A DNA stretch of 64,000 nt. Source: Protea cynaroides. Taxonomy: Eukaryota; Streptophyta; Magnoliopsida; Proteales; Proteaceae. How positions within the stretch are numbered: the stretch's first letter is position 1; every line of letters begins with the position of its first letter. Below the pieces are notes generated by a model. That model was not told the DNA's origin, made no database searches, and was given only the letters and a program-made list of their open reading frames with translations. The DNA lies in assembly GCA_028583415.1 (NCBI GenBank), contig CM053275.1, positions 10,045,208 to 10,109,207 of the forward strand. Reading direction: 5' to 3'. The translations under genes and the position numbers were made by a program. Shown here one piece after another: positions 20,733 through 32,675 of this stretch.

Positions 20733-21946
20733 CAACAAAAGAGAGATAGAGGGAAAAGTAAAGACGTGGACCCTCTCCTGTCTCCAGTTCGCACCGGATG
20801 TCCATCAGACGAGTTGTAATGATCGGTATGTATGCTGATACATTTGATTCTGTCAGAAAAACGATTGATAAACTGAACGACAAGAGAGAATCTTTTTCCA
20901 AAAAATAATCAAGTAGGACTGAGCAATGCAGTAGAAGAAGGCATTAGACCTGTAAAAATCTGAAATGAATCTGCTCAAATACAACAATATTAATTGAAGA
21001 ATAATTCAAAAACTCGTCCCACAAACTAGGAGGAGCGTTATGCATTCCGGTTTATGCATTTTTATAATTTTGAAACCTCTTTCTTCAATTATGTTTCACT
21101 ATTTTATAGAAACCAAAAAAAATTCTTAATCTAGAAAATCACTCAGAACAGGATAGAAACTTTTCAAGTTTTGGAAATCGTCGTGACTCAATACTTTGAA
21201 ACATCATATAGGAGGAAGCATTCGTGCATGGGGTATATTTGTCGAACCACATGTTTATTGTTATAAAATAAATTTTTATAATTAGGATTTTTCATTATTT
21301 TTCATTATTTTTTATTATTTTAAAATATGGGTAAAAGACAGTTACCTCCCTTGTAACTTACCTTATTGACCGTTAACCTCCAAAGGTTTCAAAAAAGACA
21401 GTTATCTCCCCTAAATAACTATTAAAATCCAAATAGTCCTAATTTTTAACGGCGTTAAAGTTATTTTTTTTTATAGACAACTGTACCCTCAACCTTTTAT
21501 TCATACTTTAAATCTTATTAATGTTCGAAGACCAATATAACCCTTTTATATCCAACTAAAATAAACCCTAATCTCATTTTCTTCTTATTCTCCCTCACGT
21601 TCTTTCCGGCGGAGATGATATGATGGACTCTGTTAGGGGGGAAAAATATCATCCAATGGAAATCTTACACGTGTCAAGCTTCACTTTCGGAGCCGACCGC
21701 TTAGAGTATCTTGCGTTCGGCACTCGTCCTATGCCGTCTAGTTATCATCATCTATGGTAGCGCTTGGAGTCATAGTCCTACTCGGTTACATTTCTTAGTC
21801 GGTAGTCAGAGTCCTAATGTGATTATGCTACGTCCGAGGAGTCCTTCTCCCAGTCTGATACGACGCCGACTATCGCGGTCCGTGATTACTCATACATTGA
21901 CATGTGTCAGTCCCAGAGCTGACCGACCTAACTTCCTTGGCTAAGG
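20733..21946. other. Spacer, possible repeat debris
   Basis: AT-rich sequence, then from about 21,600 a GC-richer part with CGGAGCCGACCG and GAGCTGACCGACC words that looks like decayed LTR sequence. No gene is seen. Confidence 0.4.
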
Positions 21947-22574
21947 TGTCACACCCCAATTCCGGATGAACCAGAAGTGTGAGTGAACCGACTCTAAACC
22001 ACGATTCACACCAGGATTTCAATAGACCGTGTCAACCAATCATTCCCAAGCAGTCTAACAAAATCAGAGATATAATACATAGCAGCGGAAATAAATAAAT
22101 GAGCCGAGATCTAAATTGTAATTTAAATAAATACCCAATTCATTTCATCATCCATCAAATGTAAATAATATTTATTACAAAGCTTAATCGAAAATAATCC
22201 AAGTCACTGAGAGTAGACACAGAACGAGCACTCGCATGACGCATCATGCTCGTCCTCCACTGACTGAGAGTCCAGGGCAGCCACTGTGCTGTAAGCTGGA
22301 GCAGCCATGAAGTCGTCAACAGTGTACCCTGCATCCAACTCTGAAAAAGAATAGATATATATCTGGTGAGCTCACAACATAGCTCAGTAAGTACAAAACC
22401 AATGCAATAGTACAATATGCATGAGATAACATTACAATTTGTGCCAGGTATAACTTGTAAATGTGTTATGGTAAGGTTTGGCGGCCACCGCACCTCCATG
22501 CACGAGAGTGTGAGCACACCCAACAGTTAGGCACCTACCACACTACTGCTGTTGTCCCACATCACTCACTCCGG

Positions 22575-22955
22575 TATGGAGATAGGACTCGAGTCTGGCG
22601 GGCAGGAAGAACCACAATCCCACGTCCTCCCCCTGATACCCCATACCGTACCAATACCTAAACCCCTATTGGCAAGGGCTTGCAAGTGGGTTCCGTTTCT
22701 AACCAGTCCTAGATGTCAATACAATATCATTAGCCTTACCCCAGAACGGCTCCCTGCGACATAGAGATAGGGCTCGAGTCTGGCGGGCAGGAAGAACCAC
22801 AATCCCACGTCCTCCCCCTGATACCCTATTCGCACCAAGTCCGCTAAGGTAAAGACTATATAACCCTACCCCAACACAACCCCCTACGACATAGAAATAG
22901 GGCTTGAGTCTGGTGGGCAGGAAGAACCACAATCCCACGTCCTCCCCCTGATACT
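22575..22955. repeat. Tandem repeats inside the gypsy LTR
   Basis: GAGTCTGGCGGGCAGGAAGA and ACCACAATCCCACGTCCTCC, followed by CCCTGATAC, occur three times (near 22591, 22776, 22909). The third copy is cut by the solo LTR and resumes at 26316 with CATTCGCAC...GCTAAGGTAA. Confidence 0.8.
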
Positions 22956-25244
22956 TGTAAGACCCCCATTTTGGCCTATTTCATATCAGGGGCATCTTTG
23001 TCATTTTAGGTCATGCTAGAATTTCCCTATCATTTTTGTTATAATGAAAAAATTGAAAAAATCGTTAAAAAATAGAAAAAAAAAAATCTAAAAAAATACA
23101 AAAAAAGAAAAAAAATAGTTGTTTTAATTTAGACTTGTGTTTAGGATTTTGAATATTAGGTTTGGACTGGGTTTAGATTATGTGTCAATAGGTTTTAGTT
23201 AATTGGGCTCAAGTTTGTGATAATTTTTGTTTTCTAAAATAGGCTTGGGCTCTTGGCCTTGGGTTTTAGGATGCATAATTGGGTTTAGAACTAAGGTCAA
23301 TGGGTTTAGTTTAATGGGTTAGGCTAATGGGCTTGGGTTTGGGCTTAGAATAAATTGTGTGTAATTTTTTTATTCCTATTTTTATTATATGAGATGGGTT
23401 GAAAAGGGATCAAGTGGAGGAATCCTGGCCCTTGGATTAAGGGTTAGGAAAAGAAAAAAAACTGGAAAAAACAAAGGAGGGGGGACTGTTGCGGGAAAGG
23501 AGATTAGAGAAAGCAGGGGTGGCGGTGCTGCTGTAAGGAGATGAGAGAAGAAGGTTCAGCTGCTGCGGCGAAAGAAAAGAAAGGTGAGAGTGTCGCTGAA
23601 ACTGTGCTGAGGAAGAACTGGAAGGAGCTTCCTCTAATTTCTTCTCATCTTCGAAGATTCTTAGTCCAGCTGGAAGATATATACATTTTCTGCATCATTG
23701 TCTTGGTTTTTATTCTCAAATTCATGTGTTATCCTCGATCCGGTATGCAATCTTATTATCTATTTTTAGCGGTTGATCATCACTACTATGTTGCTCTATG
23801 TCTCTGCTGGTTCGTCGATCCCTTGCTTGGTCTTTTCCTTTATGTCATCGATTTGTAGTCCTTGGTTTTGGTGTTTATGCTAGTCTTTTCTTTTTCTTTA
23901 TGTTGTCAATATGGTAATCTTGGGTAAGCTCGGTTAGTATTCCAATATGGTATCCTTGGCCTTTTATTTTGTGTTGGTATGTTCTTGGTCTGTTATGTTG
24001 GTCTTTTCCTTTGTCTTTTATGGTATTTCTGTTGGTAATTCCTAGGTGTTAACTATGTTAGTATTCCAACATTTTAGTAATCCTTGGTCTTTTATATGTG
24101 TTCGTTTATGTGGTTCCTTTATATCTTACTGGTTTCCTGTGTGGTGGGTTTTTTATTTGGTTTTAGAGTTAGTTTTGTTTTATGCTTCTTTCAATTTTAT
24201 TTTTCTTTCTCCTTGATTTGTTTATACCAACTTCTTTTTTTCAGTCAACTCCCTTCTGCCCTATAATATCTTTCAAATTCAATCATTGGCTGAAATGGGT
24301 GGCATGTATTCTCTGATTTTGAACCTATCTTGTTGGAGTAAGCGAGCACGTAATCTTTGATTTTGACCTTATCCTATGGGAGTAGTCTGGTTTGTAAACT
24401 CCAATTCCAAATTTAGTTCTGAAAGGGCCAACCGCATCTTGTTTTATTATCTTGTTTTTGGTTTGTTTCTTGCTGTAATCCATGGTCTTATTTCTTTGCC
24501 ACTTGTTTCCTTCTTGCGTTTGGTTCAACTTGGAGAATCCGAATAAGACAGGGGTTGAGTTGAGGCTGGTTCGAATGTATTGGGTTATTCTTGTGTTGAA
24601 TCTGATTTAGTTGAGTTGTCTTATGGGTTAAATCTGTTAGGCTGAGTTGATATATCTTTAAAAGATCAAATCCAGTTTAGGTTGGGATTGGTTTAGGTTG
24701 AGATTGAGTTAAAGTCAAGATCATTCTAATCATGCTTGGTCCGGATTGTTTGACATATGCTTGGATTCATGCTTAACATAATGAGATTCTTGCTACCATA
24801 TTGCTGTCCATAATGCTTGTATGTTGTTATATTGTTTGATGGATTGTTTGGATCATATGCTTAGTCCAATGTATGAGTTCCCTCCCCTAATTTAAGTGTT
24901 CTTGTGCTTGATTTGAATGTGTGAGTCCCCTCCCCCAACGTTGTGAAAATTTCAGGGTGACTCTAATGAGTCCATTCTCACTGGGATTCTCAAATCCTAT
25001 GCTAATTAGGGTGGACCCTACCTAGGCCATGAGCCCGCTCAACCATTAGGGTTCGTCACATAATTGATTTCCCCCTTCTCAAAGAAAAAATACAAAATGT
25101 GTCATGTTTACATGTTAGGCGATGGTTGGGATCATGTTGATCTCCAACCTAGCTATCACCCAGTTTTGTCTTTGGCCTTAGGCCAATCATCTCCCATGTT
25201 TGGGAATCGGTGTGCGGACCGACTATTTTCAAATATTGAGTGAT

Positions 25245-25480
25245 GCCTTGCTGAATGCGAGGAGTCGAGGTCTGAGTACCTCTTGAGTTTGCCTTGCTGA
25301 GTGCAAGGAAGTCGAGGTCTGAGTACCTCTTAAGTTTGCCTTGCCGAGTGCAAGGAGTCGAGGTCCGAGTACCTCTTGAGTTTGCCTTGCCGAGTGCAGG
25401 GAGTCGAGGTCCGAGTACCTCTTGAGTGTTGCCTTGCCGAGCGCGGGGAGTTGAGGTCCGAGTACCTCTGAGGTTCGAGC
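25245..25480. repeat. 46-47 bp tandem array, about five units
   Basis: Units share GCCTTGC-GAGTGC-AGG, AGTCGAGGTCCGAGTACCTC and TTGAG. They start at 25245, 25291, 25338, 25384 and 25431. The array is part of the solo LTR. Units are adjacent with no spacers, so this is not a CRISPR array. Confidence 0.85.
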
Positions 25481-25639
25481 ACCTCTTCAATAATGCCATG
25501 TGGGGACCAACAGCCCGTTAACTGTTGGGAACTACGTTGACCCGATTCTCTAAAGAGATACGTGGCGGCGGGAAGTGGAGAACTCGAGTAGTTCACCCCC
25601 GGCGCACGGTCACACGTGCTTCCTTTGTCAAGGGAGCAC

Positions 25640-25692
25640 CTCACTCACAACCTCACTCACAATCACAACCACAACCACAACCACAATCACAC
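25640..25692. repeat. (CACAAC)n-type short repeat
   Basis: A run of CTCACAAC/CACAACCA units within the solo LTR. Confidence 0.7.
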
Positions 25693-26744
25693 CCCCGCAC
25701 GAACTACGTTTGGCCTGATTCCCGCTGCACAGGGATACGTAGGCGGCTTGATCTCGAGCTCGGTCATCCATTATCTGTTGTATTTTCTGTGTTATTCATT
25801 CTTTTAATTCATTATTTGTTTATTCATGATTATTTCATATTTTAATCCATTCATTTGTTCATGGATCCATTTATTGTCTGTTGACTTGTATTTTATTTTT
25901 CAAGTTTATGTGGCGGCACCCTAAGTTAGAACAACTTAAAAACTTGGTCTAGGGCTCCCCATTTGCCTGGTTAGGCTAAATTGAACGACCTGAACATACA
26001 TAAGTTTCAAGAATGTAGGAAAGGATAGGACAGAAGGAGACCGGTCCATTGACCGGGCGAGTTGGGTGCCTAACACCTTCCCAACTCGTAACTTGACACT
26101 TACCCTTCTCTGGTAAGACTAGAAGCCAATCCATTGAGCATGAGTCATAGTGTCTCTCCAAGTGAGAGACCATTTATAGGTCCTAGGCCTTATCTAGGTG
26201 GCGACTCCATATTTTACTCCGTCCATTGGCGTGGATGGATAGAAAGTAACCAAGGCGAGAGCCTAATTTTGATTTCGTGGAGGATCATATGAAAATCCAT
26301 TGTCCTCACAATACTCATTCGCACTGAGTTTGCTAAGGTAAGGGCGATACGAGAAAAGTGTTAGCTGTGGATATATCCAGGGCACATCCCCTTCACATTC
26401 CACACACTAACGAAAACATACACATGCCTAAACATACAACAATCCGAGCATATGAAATGCATCATTATAATAAGATAAAAGAAAGCAACTACATGGCATG
26501 TGAAATGCACAAATATCAAGCAATATGTATTTACAAATACAAAAATAATTCACAAAGGTTTACTGTTATTTAGTTATTTAGGTTTGGGGTCTTGTTCCTT
26601 ACCTGACGCGTGATAATGATCCGGTTGTGCGTCAGAAAGCTCACTCATAGCGTCTACAGGTCCTACATAACCACATTCTTATGTTAGAATTCATTTATTC
26701 AAGTTTCAGGGGTCGGAACCAGGTTTGGCCAAGCAAACCAAGCT

Positions 26745-26935
26745 CGAAAACCTATACCGATTGCAGGTACCGGTGGCACCATACCGGTTGCACATACTGC
26801 AACTGGTATGTGCAATCGGTATATACCGGTTGCACTATACCGGTCTCACCCAAATCTCACTGAGTGAGACCTGTATGTGTCTGCGGTACATACCGCAAGG
26901 TCATACCGCTGGACCTAAAGTCCATCCGGTATACC
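26745..26935. repeat. Cluster of palindromic TACCGGT words, part 1
   Basis: ATACCGGTTGCAC and its reverse GTGCAACCGGTAT-like forms alternate at short spacing, so the strand can fold on itself repeatedly. It is part of the gypsy LTR. Confidence 0.7.
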
Positions 26936-27423
26936 CTGCGGTTTGGATCCGAGAGCGAGATCTCGGATCTCCCCTCCTTGTTTGCTAATGGTTAGGTCTC
27001 TAGGGTTTCTCTTATCCTTTACTAAGGTCCAAACCTTCTAGTGTCTTTCGGATCTCGGCTAGAACGTCATATCAAACTTAGGTTAGATCCGAATGAGGAA
27101 AACAATGAAAACTATAATCTTTTTGGATCATTGCGCCGCTTCGCGGCTTCGATCCGTCCTCCTAACAAAACTAACAATTACAAAGCACTTACCAGCGTTT
27201 TCGGTTGGCGGCGTACTCTTTCTTCCTGGGCGGCCTCCACCTTCTTGCTCCTTCTCAGTTCTTCTCCAGACGGCGAGAGGGTTTGAGAAGGAGAAATGGA
27301 GTGTCTCCTTCTCTATTAATAGAGGGAGACCACCCATGAAAGGCTTTCTCTCATAATGGAAATTTTCTAAGTTTCCATTCTGAGAGACAAACTCACTGGA
27401 GTCTGTCTACAGCAGGAGTCAGG

Positions 27424-27625
27424 CATACCGGTTGGACATACCGGTTGGAGACCCCAGATTCACTCAAACCGGTATAGTTCTAACCGGTATACCATACCGG
27501 TTGCACATACCGGTTGCACTATGGTATGGTGTGGCCGGTTTGGCATTATGGGCATTATATGCCCATACCGGTTGCACATACCGGTTGCACTATACTGCAA
27601 CTGGTATAGTGAGACCGGTATGAGT
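27424..27625. repeat. Cluster of palindromic TACCGGT words, part 2
   Basis: Same motif as 26745-26935, at least eight TACCGGT or ACCGGTAT cores in 200 bp. It ends about 140 bp from the LTR border. Confidence 0.7.
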
Positions 27626-27765
27626 TTTTAGGCATTTTTTCACAGTTTTCTTACCTGAACTTTGAGTGGTTCGTCACCCGACTTCGCCCTCCGGTCCGAT
27701 TATAATTGGAACACCTATCACATAAAACCATGGTTTAAACCTGGTTTTAGAACATGGTTCTTACA

Positions 27766-27830
27766 ACTCTACCACCCTTAAAAGAAATTTTGTCCCCGAA
27801 ATTTACATGTAGGTCCCACATAAGGTCTTT
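27766..27830 (-). mobile_element. 3' internal fragment of the gypsy element
   Basis: Minus strand CATGTAAATTTCGGGGACAA followed by AATTTCTTTTAAGGGTGGTA is the untranslated stretch after pol in chromoviruses. Upstream coding sequence is lost. Confidence 0.6.
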
Positions 27831-28210
27831 TACTCCTACTCGGAGTCTACCACACGGGTGTCCCTTAGAGCGATACGTGGTAATCCTATTGGCAGTCTAA
27901 TCCCCTGAGTTCTGGTACCTCCATACTTCTTCCCAATCTATAAGTAGAAGGCAATCCCTCAAGGTAATCGGAGTGACTAATAGACAGTTCATAATATCTC
28001 TCTCTTTCATTTTCGCACGTTCAAACTCTCTCATCGTCCCACACTTTAAAGTGGAGATAGCTTTTTGTTATCTCTTGACTGCTTACTTTGAGAATTTGAC
28101 TTAGGCATCGGAGTGTATCCGGGGCTTAGGCGTCCAACTCCCTTGTCTCATCTCTGTGGTTGCAGGTAACTCAGAGCGCGGATCGACGGACGATTTTCAA
28201 CCGTAATAGA
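27831..28210 (+). mobile_element. Probable fragment of a second gypsy LTR (R-U5 region)
   Basis: A TATA-like TATAAGTAG at about 27941, then GACTTAGGCATCGGAGTG, TATCCGGGGCTTAGG and TTGTCTCATC...TTGCAGGTAAC. This order (TTAGGCATCGGAG, CCGGGG, TTTGCAGG) is familiar from the R-U5 part of plant gypsy LTRs. No TG/CA ends or partner are seen. Confidence 0.5.
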
Positions 28211-29353
28211 CTCAGATGCAAGCGGAACGATTACAAGCGACCAGTGAGGCAAAACTCCTTGATTAAGTACTAGTTTTGATTTCCATGAGTTGGTATTCTG
28301 ATTTGTGTTTAATCATGTTGGATTCTAATTCTTAATATGAAATTCATATTCTGGTTCTCCTTCGCTCTTTCCTGTTGACAACCCTCCTGATTCTTTTGGA
28401 TATATATAATGGGTGAGTTAATTAAAGTACTTGTCGAATCAAGAGAGAAGAGTGAGGTGTGAGAGAAAATGACGGAGGAAAAAAAAAGGGTTGGGGATCT
28501 TCGAATTTTCGTGAGGAGAAAACCTGTGAGAAATCAGTTGCAGCAGAAAAAGAAGGGGAAGAATCGGGGTTTGAAGAGAGAGAGAGCTAGGAAAGGGAGG
28601 AGAAATGGCATGATTTTTTATTTCGACATTGAGGGAAGAGCAGAATCTACCAAGAGAGGAAGTAGGAGAAGAAACCGAAGAAGAATAGTAGATAAAATGA
28701 CCGTGGACTAAGAGTGACTGGAATGGGAGAAAGATAAGAGTGAAAATAGGGATTGAAAATCTGGAGAGATTTTAGGAGAGAAGAAATCGAAGAAGAATAT
28801 GAGACGATTGGAATGAGAGAAAGATGAGGGAAGATAAGAGTGAAAATAGGGATTGAAAATCTGGATAGATTTTAGGAGAGAGAAACCAAAGAAGAATAGG
28901 AGAGAAAATGGCTGTCAACTAAGGGCGATTGGAATGGGAGAAAGATGAGGGAAGATAGGAGTGAAAATAGGGATTGAAAATCTGGAGAGATTTTAGGAGA
29001 AATTGCTTTAATATTCAAGGATTTGCAGCGGTGGAGAGTTCCGAAGAAGAAGACGATTCAATGGTTTGAAAACCGAAAAAAATGTAAGAGAGCAAATGGG
29101 GAAGTAATAATCCTATTAAATAGTAAGGGTAAAAGGGGGGCTCCCCAAAGGGTAATTTAGTTTTTAAAAAAATAGGCCCCCCTAGAATATTTTTAATGCG
29201 TGGGGCTATTTAGATTTTAATATAGGGTAATTTAGTTTTTAAAAAAATATTGGAATATGAAGTACGGGGTATGAAATGGCTAGATTGAAGGCAAGGGAAG
29301 AGAAAAAGAGAAAAAAAAAGAAAAAGAAAAAAAAGAGATGAAGAGTGAGGTCT
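28211..29353. other. Purine-rich spacer
   Basis: Strongly A/G-rich on +. It includes a three-unit tandem repeat (28711-29002) and a Lys/Arg-only frame at 28469-28711 that I do not accept as a gene. No supported coding region. Confidence 0.5.
28711..29002. repeat. Three-unit purine-rich tandem repeat (about 97-120 bp units)
   Basis: GATTGGAATGGGAGAAAGAT, GTGAAAATAGGGATTGAAAA and TCTGGAGAGATTTTAGGAGA recur three times, starting near 28711, 28808 and 28928. Confidence 0.8.
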
Positions 29354-29362
29354 TATACCATT

Positions 29363-29597
29363 GGATCCACATCGTCTCCTCTTTGAGATTCGGGAGGAGG
29401 GGCGGCGGCCTCGATGGATGGCTGACACCTGGTTTTCGGGTGAATCCGAGCCATTCATTCGAGCCGACATCCTCAGTTTATCGACTGGGGTGTCGGCTCG
29501 GATGGACTACTCGGATTCACCCGAGAGTCAGGTGTTGGCCATCCATCCAGGCTACCATCGCTGCTCCCGAATCTCAAGGAAGAGACGATTTGAATCC
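29363..29597. mobile_element. Palindromic MITE, family copy B, with perfect 9-bp target duplication
   Basis: Flanked by TATACCATT at 29354-29362 and 29598-29606. The 235 bp start GGATCCACATCGTCTCCTC and end GAGACGATTTGAATCC. Internal pairs are GCTGACACCTGG / CCAGGTGTTGGCC-like, GGGTGAATCCGAG / CTCGGATTCACCC and GAGCCGACA / TGTCGGCTC around a short loop near 29480. The 9-bp duplication assigns it to Mutator-type MITEs. Confidence 0.92.
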
Positions 29598-30271
29598 TAT
29601 ACCATTGTTCAAAGAATTTCTATTTTTATTTATTTATAGCAAACGGTTTCATGTGTAACCCCTATTTGAATATTATTTCTACGTACGAATGGTCGGATGG
29701 TGACATTGTTCACTTTGGTTATTAGGAAAAAAAATATATAAATTTTCTATAATATTTTATGTAATCGTGTGTTTTAGTTTCTCTTGGATTATATAAATGG
29801 AAATTATTGATAAAAAATTCACACTGAGGAATTTTTTTGGATGCAAAACTGCATGGGTCAAAACTTTCTCTAAAATTTTAATTATTTATTTGGCTCATTA
29901 TGTTTTGACGTAATTGTAAAATTTACATGTAATGTTTTCTATATAATTTTGGATAAATTTCTCTCATCTTCCTTTCAGGAATCTTAAAGGCTATCAATTC
30001 TCAATTTGACTTTTAATATCTCCCACCTCCTCTCCTTTTGAAAGTAATCTTTCCCATTCAATATGATGATGACACTAATATTTTTTGGACTATTATGCCC
30101 TTAAATTGACTTAAAAGAAATTTTATCTATATTGTTTAATCAAATTTGATTTAAAAAAATATATTAAAAATTATATAAATAGAAAAAACATGAGATTTTA
30201 ATTTACTAAACAGATTTAGGGATAACCAAATTTAATTAACTAAATTCCTAAAAAAAAAAAGTGTGATTTAT

Positions 30272-30276
<5 letters not shown>

Positions 30277-30320
<44 letters not shown>
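30277..30320. repeat. (CT)n microsatellite
   Basis: About 22 uninterrupted CT units. Confidence 0.95.
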
Positions 30321-30323
<3 letters not shown>

Positions 30324-30341
30324 TTTTCATTTTTTACTTTC

Positions 30342-30580
30342 TTACCATTCTACCACTGCTCTGGACTGCTCCCCCATCTTCAACTCGATAGCAAGAGAGG
30401 GGTCGCTGGTGGTCATATCGACGGGGATGTCGCCTGAAAAGAGACCTTGGAGAGCTCCAAAGGAGCCGATGAGATCAGACTCGACATCAGAGGGGTAGCT
30501 GATGATGGAGAAGACAACATTGGAATGGGCAACGACTTCCAAAGGGGATGGCTCGCAGGTCATCTGGCCATCCGGCTTCA

Positions 30581-30581
<1 letters not shown>
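30342..30581 (-). pseudogene. Possible captured gene fragment between CT repeats
   Basis: The minus strand holds an unbroken frame, 79 codons, with ordinary composition (CEPSPLEVVAHSNVVF, SYPSDVESDLIGSFGAL, DPSLAIELKMGEQSR), unlike the AT-rich surroundings. It is bounded on both sides by (CT)n arrays. Only its end is recognisable in the duplicate unit (37090-37110). I do not recognise the parent protein. It may be an exon fragment carried by a repeat. Confidence 0.35.

Positions 30582-30615
<34 letters not shown>
30582..30615. repeat. (CT)n microsatellite
   Basis: About 16 CT units at the other side of the possible gene fragment. Confidence 0.95.
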
Positions 30616-30618
<3 letters not shown>

Positions 30619-30683
30619 CAATAAAAGTTCGATATTATTCTTTGCCCTTTTGCCTGCTGTATTTCATAGAAATATGTTGTGGA

Positions 30684-30926
30684 GGATTCACATCGTCTCC
30701 TCCTAGTGGTTCTGGGAGAACACGGTAACCTATTTCGGATGACCGCCACGTAGCTCTTGGGTGAATCCAAGACCCACGTCCGAACCGACATTCTTTGTCG
30801 GCTTAATTTGTCGGCTGGGTATTGGCTCGGACGTGGGTCTTGGATTTACCAAGAGCCACATGACGGCCATCCAGGGCAAATTGCCACTGTCCTCCTAGAG
30901 GTTCTGGGAGGAGAGGATGCGGATTC
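30684..30926. mobile_element. Palindromic MITE, family copy C, with target duplication
   Basis: Starts GGATTCACATCGTCTCCTCC and ends GGAGAGGATGCGGATTC. It is flanked by ATGTTGTGGA at 30674-30683 and 30927-30936 (9-10 bp). Inner inverted pairs are TGGGTGAATCCAAGACCCAC / GTGGGTCTTGGATTTACC, ACGTCCGAACCGACA / TTGGCTCGGACGT, and the loop contains TTTGTCGGC twice. Confidence 0.9.
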
Positions 30927-32675
30927 ATGTTGTGGAGTAGTGTTTTTGAAATAATACTTACCCAAGATTTGTATTGGATTAGCCAATTAGGTTTTTAACT
31001 ATCGGTTGCTTTAGGCCTTCAAGACTATACGAGGGTGTAAATAGATTCGTAGACGGTTAATCCGTTCAGTTCAATCGAATTGATAATTATTCAGTTTGTA
31101 ATTCTCAAACTAAAACCAAACCGATCAATAATCGATTTATCGATTCGCAAACAATTCCTTAGACAGTTTCTTTTCGGCTCTGTAAATAGTCTAAAAATAA
31201 TTCAATCCACCACATTGCAACCAAGAAAATTATCCCAAGTACACCAAGCACTTGTGCAAATTCATAATAACAACTTATCAAGAACACCTATTCATAATAA
31301 CAACTTATCAAGAACACCTATGAAATAGCTCCACCATTTTATACTAAGATTTAATTAGTAGGATGTGCATACAAAGCATCAAATATATTGGTGTGAGTAC
31401 TATTGCAAAAAAACCTAAAACCTTCTCACAATAGTGGTGCTCCTCCAAGCCTTTAGCTTTGTCGACAAAGATGAGGGCTATAGCCTTCGATGAAGGATTT
31501 GAAATATGTGGGATCTGTAGATCGAGGTCAAAAAAGGGGTTAATGTTGGATTAGAAATTGCTACTGAGTCTTAATTTACTATTGATATCGGAGGAAGCCA
31601 CTTTTGGTTTCGAGTATTTGTCTTTAATTTCAACCTTGAATGGATTAATTTGGAACCATCATTTTACTAATCGGCTTACAACCCATTCAAACTGATTTTT
31701 ATTATTCAAAATCAAAATCAAACCATTTATGTATTGTGACCCTTCCCTTACAAATAAGTTACAAGTACCTGAAACAACATTAAACTTATTTTCCAATATA
31801 CTACCAAAAGCCCCATTTCAAATTTCAAATCTCAAATCATCATCATTTTCATTTTTAGTTTTGTAAGTGTGGAAGACAAACACCATTTTACCAAAAAATA
31901 AAAAATAAAAAAGACACGCCACAACCAAATTTAATCCCTCCTCGAATCAATTTTTTTTTTTTTTGGCTTCTTTCCCCTTTTTTTAATTAATAAAATAATG
32001 TAAAACTGAAGAATATTGAATCATTTGTCATGCTACAAGTTTTATAAGACTTTTGAATAAAATTACCATAAAAAAAATCATATAGTTATGAAAATCTTGG
32101 GTTTTTTTTTTCTTTTCAAATTCCATTTTAGAGGGTTTTATCCCATTCCAATCTCATTTGAATCAAAATCAATTGAGGTCAATTCTGGGTGTTTTTTTTT
32201 TTTTTTGGAAAATTTTCATATACACCCTAATAAGGAATGGAAACATCATCTACCTCCACAAAATTTTAAAAACCTCATCTAGTACTCGAAAAGTTTACTC
32301 CGTTAATCAACGAAGTCCACTCCGTTAACAAAATTCCGTTAGTTGCTGACGTCAATTGCGATGAACATTTTAACGGACCATACTATCCTTTTAGCGTTGT
32401 TAAATGATGAAAATACCCTTTATTCATAACTTACTCTATCCAAACGTTCATTTCGATTTGTAACAGTGAAATTCAAAAAATTACAGTTCCGCCATTAAAA
32501 GTCGATGAAAACATTGAGAATTTATAGGTAAAAATCTCCTAATTGAAATTTTGAATAAATTAAAGCAAATAAAACAAAATCAACTCCCTTTTAATTTCCG
32601 TCTTCTTCTTTCTCTCTCAGATTTTAAGGCGTCGCATGTGGAGGATTTACAGCAAAGGCGGTGGTGAGGTAGGTA

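Larger units (their letters stand above)
22956..26310 (+). mobile_element. Large solo LTR (3.36 kb, gypsy type) with 5-bp target duplication
   Basis: Starts TGTAAGACCCCCATTTTGG and ends GTCCTCACA (TG...CA). It is flanked by ATACT at 22951-22955 and 26311-26315, a 5-bp target duplication. Joining the flanks restores the repeat unit CCCCCTGATAC / ATTCGCAC / GCTAAGGTAA seen intact at 22,800-22,850, which confirms the borders independently. It has no internal region or gag-pol, so the element has recombined to one LTR. The size and the GGTGGCGACTCC word near the 3' end (about 26199) suggest the Tat/Ogre lineage. Inside lie a 46-bp tandem array (25245-25480) and an (ACAACC)n run. Confidence 0.85.
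21947..27765 (-). mobile_element. Gypsy (chromovirus-like) LTR, split by a solo LTR
   Basis: The right border on minus reads AAATTTCGGGGACAAAATTT, then CTTTTAAGGGTGGTAGAGT, then TGTAAGAACC. This is the known 3' end of Tekay/Del chromoviruses, whose post-pol FRGRNF-like stretch is followed directly by the LTR. The other end is GGGGTGTGACA (minus), that is TGTCACACCCC on +. Without the inserted solo LTR the LTR is about 2,459 bp. It contains a triple repeat (22575-22955, continued after 26316) and clusters of TACCGGTTGCAC (26745-26935, 27424-27625). The second LTR is not in the window; only a short internal stretch remains to the right. Confidence 0.65.

Noticed and set aside
22155..22523. 122-codon minus-strand frame
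   Set aside because: Falls inside the gypsy LTR and has no recognisable domain.
23541..23858. 105-codon frame in the solo LTR
   Set aside because: Begins in a low-complexity part and turns into hydrophobic noise; no retroelement motif, and it is within an LTR.
25245..25480. Regular repeats that could suggest a CRISPR-like array
   Set aside because: Units are directly adjacent with no unique spacers, inside an LTR of a plant genome.
28469..28711. 80-codon Lys/Arg-rich frame
   Set aside because: It lies in a purine-rich repeat region, has no domain and is not repeated as a gene; composition explains it.
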